A stretch of 64,000 nucleotides of DNA, from NCBI GenBank assembly GCA_013399855.1, contig VXAY01007404.1, forward strand, positions 1,153,934 to 1,217,933, written 5' to 3'. The stretch is from Oxyruncus cristatus. Taxonomy: Eukaryota; Chordata; Aves; Passeriformes; Cotingidae. This document shows, piece after piece, positions 59,282-64,000 of the stretch. Below the pieces are notes generated by a model that was given only the letters and a program-made list of their open reading frames with translations, was not told the origin of the DNA and did not search any database. Numbering within the stretch: the stretch's first letter is position 1; every line of letters starts with the position of its first letter. A program made the translations under genes and the position numbers.

Positions 59282-61739
59282 GGAAAGAAAGAAAGACTGG
59301 AATAGGTCTTTCTCACTTACTTTTTAGGAACTAAATTAAACATTTTTCTATTGTTGATGCTTTCTCTTCGTATTTTTACAAAATGAACACATCCTAACAA
59401 AGTTAGGGTGGTAATACGTGAGGGTTATGAGACTGTATTAAAACAAACCAACACTAGAGTTTGTAAACTTACAGCAAAGCAGCATCTTACCTTCAAAGTG
59501 GAATCTCACAAGCTGTAAAATTTTACTAAGAAAAGTTTCAGGTTTTTTATATTACTTTCCAGTCAGATTCAAGAAACACAATTTTGTGACCTCCTTTGCA
59601 GCCACTAAGGTTAAGAACACAAGGCATGCAGTTCTGCCACAGAAGATGATCCTTGGAGTAAGACCTGCTGATGTTGAAGTAGTGGGCAAATACATGAAAG
59701 AGAAATATTATTTAATCAGTCCTAGCCCACCATTCTGTAATACGCCCAGTGTGAAGTACTACAACATGGGGGAAGTCTTTTTAAATCAGCTGGTGATCTT
59801 ATCATGCCACAAAAATAAAGAAAGATTTATATTATTTGATTATTTATTTTCTTTATTATTTAGCTGGTGGAAATGAAAATGCTATTGTAATTCACACAGA
59901 TTTCAAGTGTCTACTTTAACCTTCTTATTTTAAAGCTATATTCTCATTCTTATACATTAAAAATAGTATTGTTGAGAGTGGGGAAAAAAAGAAGCAGAAA
60001 GGAAAAATGGAAAGAGAGCAAAAGCTCATACCAAAATGTATTTGCTTCATTATAAAAAAAGATAGAATATGGCACATATTCATTAGAAAAGTACTCTGCT
60101 ATTTTTTTACTACTTTTCTTTTATGAAAACTAGGTTGTTAATGCTTGACTCCAAGGAAAAACTATTATACACACTTTTCTGTCCTTTGTGAATATTTCAC
60201 CTGTCAATAAATTCCATCTAAGCCTCTTTTACAAGGAGCATTATCAGTATTAGATCTTCTTTAAAATCATGTACCTTAAAAAATAAATTGTGATTAAAAT
60301 TAGAACCTTTTTGAAGTGACAGGAACATTTTTAATTATGATTAGCCAGTTGATATTTCTGGGAAGACTGGATGCTTCCAGTAGAGAAAATGTGCTCCTAT
60401 TTGTTTGCTATAAGATTTTCCTTTTTACTGAGTGCATACAAGTAGTTAAGCAAATCGTAAGAGTAACTTAAAAGTGGGACCATACTGGGGGGAGGGAAAA
60501 CTTGTCTGGGTTGTTTTTAACCAAGACTGCACATGAAAATATAGTGCCTGAAATTTACTGTTGTGTTCTTCTGACCTTTTGTTGTGACAAGAGTTAGACC
60601 AGCTCTTTTGTTCTGTTTTCAATTAATTATCTGTTTGCTTAGCTATTTTCAGAATCAAAAAACATCTGCTGTGTTTCAGGACACTTATGTTTTCTGAACT
60701 GCCATTACGTTAGTCTTTAATGAAAGTGCTGAAGAGTCCACCACTCACTCAAAACCAGTATAAGTTACACCATCTACCCATCCTGCTGATCCTGAATGGA
60801 TATCTCACTGCAAGAGCAAGATACTAGTGTCTTTGCAAATGCCTTTTAATTCATACTTTCACTTAGGGAAGTGCTGAAAGCTGATTTTTTTGTTTGGTTG
60901 GTTGGTGTTTTTTTGTTTTTGTTGTTTGTTCTTTTTTTTTGGTCAACAATTCTAAAAAGACAGAAAATAATTTGTTCATCCTGAAAGAATCAGTGTAAAG
61001 AGGAGAGGATCTGGTGACGTTTTTGTTGCTTTTCCAAGCTTATGAAACTTTGGAAAGTAGAATTTGAAGTCTTCTTGAAACCGAAATCTTTCAAATAATA
61101 AAGCAATAATTATGTATTTGGCTAGATATTTGGGGTTTCTCACCTCTGACAGAGAGCATGCTAATACAAAGGGTATTATCTGGTACCACTCTACATTTAG
61201 ATGGGGAAAAAAGTCAATAAAAAAGTAGACCCTGAGTTTAGGCCAGGAATGCTATAATGGCGAATAATTCAGCTGAGAAACCTCTGGTCTCCATACAGTC
61301 CTGTAAGAAGAGGTCTGATAAGATGCTTTGCTTACTTTTCAGAACTGATATGAAAACAGGTGATATTGGGGCCTTGGAAAGAAATAGAAAGCATGAGGAG
61401 GTGTTCCACCTTTTAATTTGAAAGGCAGTGTTCAGAAGCATCATTTCTGGCATAAGCTGCTTTCAGTGACTTTCTCTGAGACAGCTAGCCTTTCTTCAAA
61501 TATCATGCCTTATAAAAATTCAACTTAGTTGCTGTCATCTCAGATCTCCTGTGCTTCTGTCAGTCAGTTATGTGTGAGAGATAGGAGAGAAGACTGTGTT
61601 GCAGACCTTGCTTTTCTTTTATTGAAACTGCACAACAAAGGTTGCTTTTTTTCCTTAGTGAAAAAAAGGGGAAAGGAAACAGTACCCCCACCAAGCCAAG
61701 AAGTAGATAGATGCTACTGAAGTGATACTTACATTTGAA
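59282..61739. other. unique AT-rich non-coding DNA
   Basis: A T/G-rich simple run lies at 60884-60942. A 96-codon frame at 59586-59876 and a 71-codon minus frame at 61238-61453 match nothing known to me. No transposon was recognised. Confidence 0.6.
60884..60942. repeat. T/G-rich simple sequence
   Basis: T homopolymers interspersed with GGTTGGTT and GTTGTTTG units. It resembles the run at 6611-6654. Confidence 0.85.
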
Positions 61740-62095
61740 TGAACATAAGAGCATAAAATTTTTTAGTTGGAGAGGTTTACCCATCAGGACTATTAGCCCA
61801 CCAGGGCTCATCCGTGTTAAGTATTCCATTTCTGTAGAACAGCATCTAATTGTTTCTTGAATGATCCTTTTGTTTTGCCTCAGCAATAGTGCCTGATAGG
61901 CCATTCCATATGTTTATTATGTGCTAAGTGAAAAAAGTGTTGCTAACATCTGTCAGAAGTTAGCTTCTCTCTCGTTTCAATTTACACATCTTGAAATTCA
62001 AACTGGGTGGGAAATAGTTATTCAGGCTGACATTTTGCACTCTCACTGGATTTCAGCCTTCTTCAGCAAAGACCTTCTATGTTTCATTCCATCTC
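61740..62095 (-). mobile_element. ancient CR1-like LINE tail
   Basis: The plus strand starts GAACATAAGAGCATAA, then 'tttttagttggagaggtt', and a block 'tgcctcagcaatagtgcctg', 'ataggccattccatatgttt', 'gtgaaaaaagtgttgctaac' and 'atctgtcagaagttagctt'. This order is the antisense 3' end of old, widely shared amniote CR1/L3-type elements. Divergence is much higher than in the other CR1 copies and the left end is approximate. Sense is minus. Confidence 0.72.
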
Positions 62096-62451
62096 AGGTA
62101 GTATTTATCATCTGATCTACATCTTTTTTTTTTTTCTAATACAGTTGCTATTATGGTGCTAATACATAGATTCTGTCAACACAAACGTTACGAAAATAAA
62201 TTTCAGGTAAACACTATTTTGACTATGCTGATGCAAATCAATATAATTTTATTGAAGTAATGGAGCATGATGTTTTGCATTAGATGAAATTTGGCCTTAA
62301 AAATAAAATATTACAAATCCATACAAGTTTGAAAAATCAGAATTTGGGATAATGCATCATCTCAAAAAGTTTAAGAACAAAAAAAAATTCATACAGGAAC
62401 CTATGTTAAGTATGAATTAGGTCTGCAAGAACAAAAAAAAAAATAAATTAA
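62096..62451. other. short unique AT-rich segment
   Basis: It contains small T and A runs (62126-62137, 62433-62444). Nothing else was recognised. Confidence 0.6.
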
Positions 62452-62939
62452 CTGAACTGAGTCAGATATCTGCTGGAAATAAAACACAGCAGAGAGGAAG
62501 CAGTTTAGGATGTTCCCAGAGTGTGTGGAAGAAAACTTCCTAAAACAAGTGATAAATGAGCTTAGTAGAGGAGATGCCCTCCTAGAGCTGTTGTTTGTGA
62601 ACAAAAAACTAGTAGGTGGTGTGGTGGTCGGTGGCCACCCTGGGCATAGTAACCACAAAATGTTAGCATTTTCTATACTGGGTGAAATAAGGAAGGGCAA
62701 AAGAAGAACTTCCACCTTGGACTTCTGGAGGACAGACTTTGGCCTGTTTAGGACATTGATTGACAGTCACTTGGGAGTCAGTCCTGAAGGGCAACGCAGT
62801 CCAGGAAGGCTGGATGTGTTTTAAAGATTAATTACTAAATACTCAGGAGCAGGTTGTTCCCATGTGTAGAAAGACAAATCGTTAGGGAGACAGACCAGCC
62901 TGGTTAAAGAGAGAACTTAGGAAAAAAAAAGAGAATCTA
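62452..62939 (+). pseudogene. CR1 ORF2, endonuclease C-terminal part (left half)
   Basis: The frame shows the SDICWK-type end of the endonuclease (SQISAGN at 62461 onward, diverged), then PECVEENFLKQVINELSRGD, ALLELLFVNKKLVGGVVVGG, HPGHSNHKMLAFSILGE and RRTSTLDFWRTDFGLFRTLI, all standard CR1 blocks in the right order. The frame 62510-62824 is open for 104 codons, then shifts; the linker ([16 protein letters not shown]) follows with one more frame change. The family enzyme nicks target DNA; this copy lacks the catalytic N-terminus and cannot. Confidence 0.9.
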
Positions 62940-63237
62940 TTGGTCTCTTCTCCCAGGCAACCGTCAGTAAAACAAGAGGGTATGGTCTTAAGCTCTGCCA
63001 GGGGAGGTTTAGGTTAGATATTAGGAAGAAATTCTTTACAGAGGGAGTAATCAGCTATTGGAATGGGCTGCCCAGGGAAGTGGTGGATTCTCCATCCCTG
63101 GAGGCTTTTAAAATGAGACTGGATGTGGCACTTAGTGCCATAGTCTAGTAACCATGGTGGTAGTTGATCAAGAGTTGGTCTGGATAATTTCAGAGGTCCT
63201 TTCCAACCCAGATGATTCTATGATTCTATGACTCTAG
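62940..63237 (+). mobile_element. nested CR1 3' fragment inserted in the host CR1
   Basis: It begins about TGGTCTCTTCTCCCAGGCAA, passes through the typical CR1 3' sequence ('tgccaggggaggtttaggtt', 'aggaagaaattctttacaga', 'ggaatgggctgcccaggga', 'tccctggaggcttttaaaat', 'gcacttagtgccatagtcta', 'aggtcctttccaaccc') and ends in two perfect ATTCTATG units (63215-63230) plus a partial third (63231-63237). It is shorter and less diverged than the host and in the same orientation. No clear target-site duplication is visible, as is usual for CR1. Confidence 0.93.
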
Positions 63238-64000
63238 AAGGAGGGTCAGGTAACCTGGGAGAACTACAATGATGTTGCGAGGTCATGTAGGGATAAGATT
63301 AGAAGTGTCAAAGCCCAACTAAGCTTAATTAGGCCACTATAGTTAAAGACAACCGAAAAAGTTTCTATAAATACATTGGCAGCAAAAGGATGGTCAAAGA
63401 GTGTCTCTATCTGTTGTTGACTACAGAAGGTAATGTAGTGACAGTGGATGAGGAAAAGGCAGAGGTACTTACTACCTCCTTTGGTTCAGTCTTCAGTATC
63501 AATATTAGTTGTCCTCAGGATACCCAGCTCCCAGGAGCTGGAAGTTGGTAATGGGGAGATGAGTGAGGCCCCCATAATCCAGGAGAAGATGGTTAGTGAT
63601 CTGCTGTGCCAATTAAACACTCACAAGTCAATGGGCCCTGATGGGATTCACCCCCAAGTAACAAGGCAACTGGCTAAAGAACTTGCCAAACCACTCCCAA
63701 TCATCAACCAGCAATCCTCGTTAACTGGAGAAGTTCCAGCTGACTGGAGATTAGCAAATGTCGTGCCCATTTACAAGAAGGGTCTGAAGGATGATCCAGG
63801 AAACTACAGACCTGTCAGCCTAATCACAGTTCTGGGCGAGGTTGCCATCACATGGCAACTTGCAGGACAACCAGGGGACCAAGCCCAGATGATACGGATT
63901 TAAGAAAGATAGGTCCTGCTTGACCAACATGATCTCCTTCTATGACAAAGTGACCCACAATAGATGAGGGAAAGTCTGTGGATGTAGTCTATCTAGATTT
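63238..64000 (+). pseudogene. CR1 ORF2, linker and RT N-terminal part (right half)
   Basis: After the nested insert the frame resumes with a decayed TWENYNDV-like linker, then VKDNRKSFYKYIGSKR (about 63345), GNVVTVDEEKAEVLTTSFGS (63430-63490), and the start of reverse transcriptase: HKSMGPDGIHPQVTRQLAKE (63624-63683), EVPADWRLANVVPIYKKGLK and DDPGNYRPVSLI (to about 63825). The frame 63448-63903 is open for 151 codons before an indel. The palm catalytic motifs lie beyond the window. The longer open frame here reflects a younger age than the CR1 at 41460. Confidence 0.92.

Larger units (their letters stand above)
62452..64000 (+). mobile_element. CR1 LINE (host copy), interrupted and cut by the window edge
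   Basis: This plus-strand CR1 is 5'-truncated in the endonuclease near 62452, is split by a second CR1 at about 62940-63237, and resumes with the ORF2 linker and reverse transcriptase to the last base of the window. The two halves join in protein order: the basic linker ends LRKKKRIY before the insert, and resumes with an EGQVTWENY-like block after it. That order proves one original element. Its 3' end lies beyond position 64000. Confidence 0.92.

Noticed and set aside
63448..63903. 151-codon frame as a host gene
   Set aside because: The residues are CR1 ORF2 (linker and RT start, MGPDGIHP and DDPGNYRPVSL), so it belongs to the retrotransposon.
1..64000. tRNA, rRNA, known microRNA seed-plus-hairpin, CRISPR arrays, bacterial genes
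   Set aside because: I scanned for let-7, miR-1, miR-9, miR-124 and miR-17-like sequences, tRNA boxes and direct-repeat arrays. Nothing met more than a partial seed match, and base composition and repeats are vertebrate.

Overview
The window reads as a stretch of bird genome, most likely from Neoaves and quite possibly a passerine. It is AT-rich and densely interrupted by stops. It carries seven CR1 (chicken repeat 1) LINE insertions and seven endogenous-retrovirus LTRs of types common in avian genomes. I found no host protein-coding exon, no tRNA or rRNA gene, no CRISPR array and no bacterial-style operon. The only open frames with recognisable protein similarity belong to CR1 ORF2 (endonuclease/reverse transcriptase), and all of those are broken. 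The rest looks like intergenic or deep intronic DNA, and the sequence cannot tell which.

Layout. 1-4.3 kb: unique AT-rich DNA with two minus-strand solo LTRs of one family (1791-2378 and 3757-4337). 4.3-15.5 kb: unique DNA with perfect inverted repeats near 5.4, 5.95 and 7.3 kb and a CR1 3'-tail fragment at 10.9 kb. 15.5-22.2 kb: a 1.14 kb plus-strand solo LTR with internal minisatellite and a perfect 5-bp target-site duplication, an unexplained CpG-containing open patch near 19.4 kb, and a probable minus-strand LTR at 21.6-22.2 kb. 22.2-34.8 kb: unique DNA with a 54-bp tandem duplication at 27.14 kb and a 28-bp assembly gap inside an A homopolymer at 30.17 kb. 34.8-43.9 kb: a third copy of the first LTR family, now on the plus strand, a minus-strand CR1 (37.76-38.70 kb), a pyrimidine tract, and a 2.4 kb plus-strand CR1 that reaches its 3' terminus (41.46-43.90 kb). 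43.9-57.0 kb: unique DNA around a well-preserved ERVK-type solo LTR at 47466-47972 with a perfect 6-bp duplication. 57.0-64.0 kb: a plus-strand LTR that looks like a mosaic of the two other ERVL-like families, a minus-strand CR1 tail, an ancient CR1 tail, and a CR1 whose ORF2 is split by a second CR1 and which runs off the right edge.

No genes here work together in a pathway. What can be read is insertion history: old CR1 copies, then ERVL-like LTRs with 5-bp duplications, then a younger ERVK LTR that still keeps its CpGs. No retroviral internal region (gag, pol, env) was recognised beside any LTR, so all seven are interpreted as solo LTRs. Family assignments rest on recognising consensus features by eye; RepeatMasker with an avian library would settle names and exact ends.
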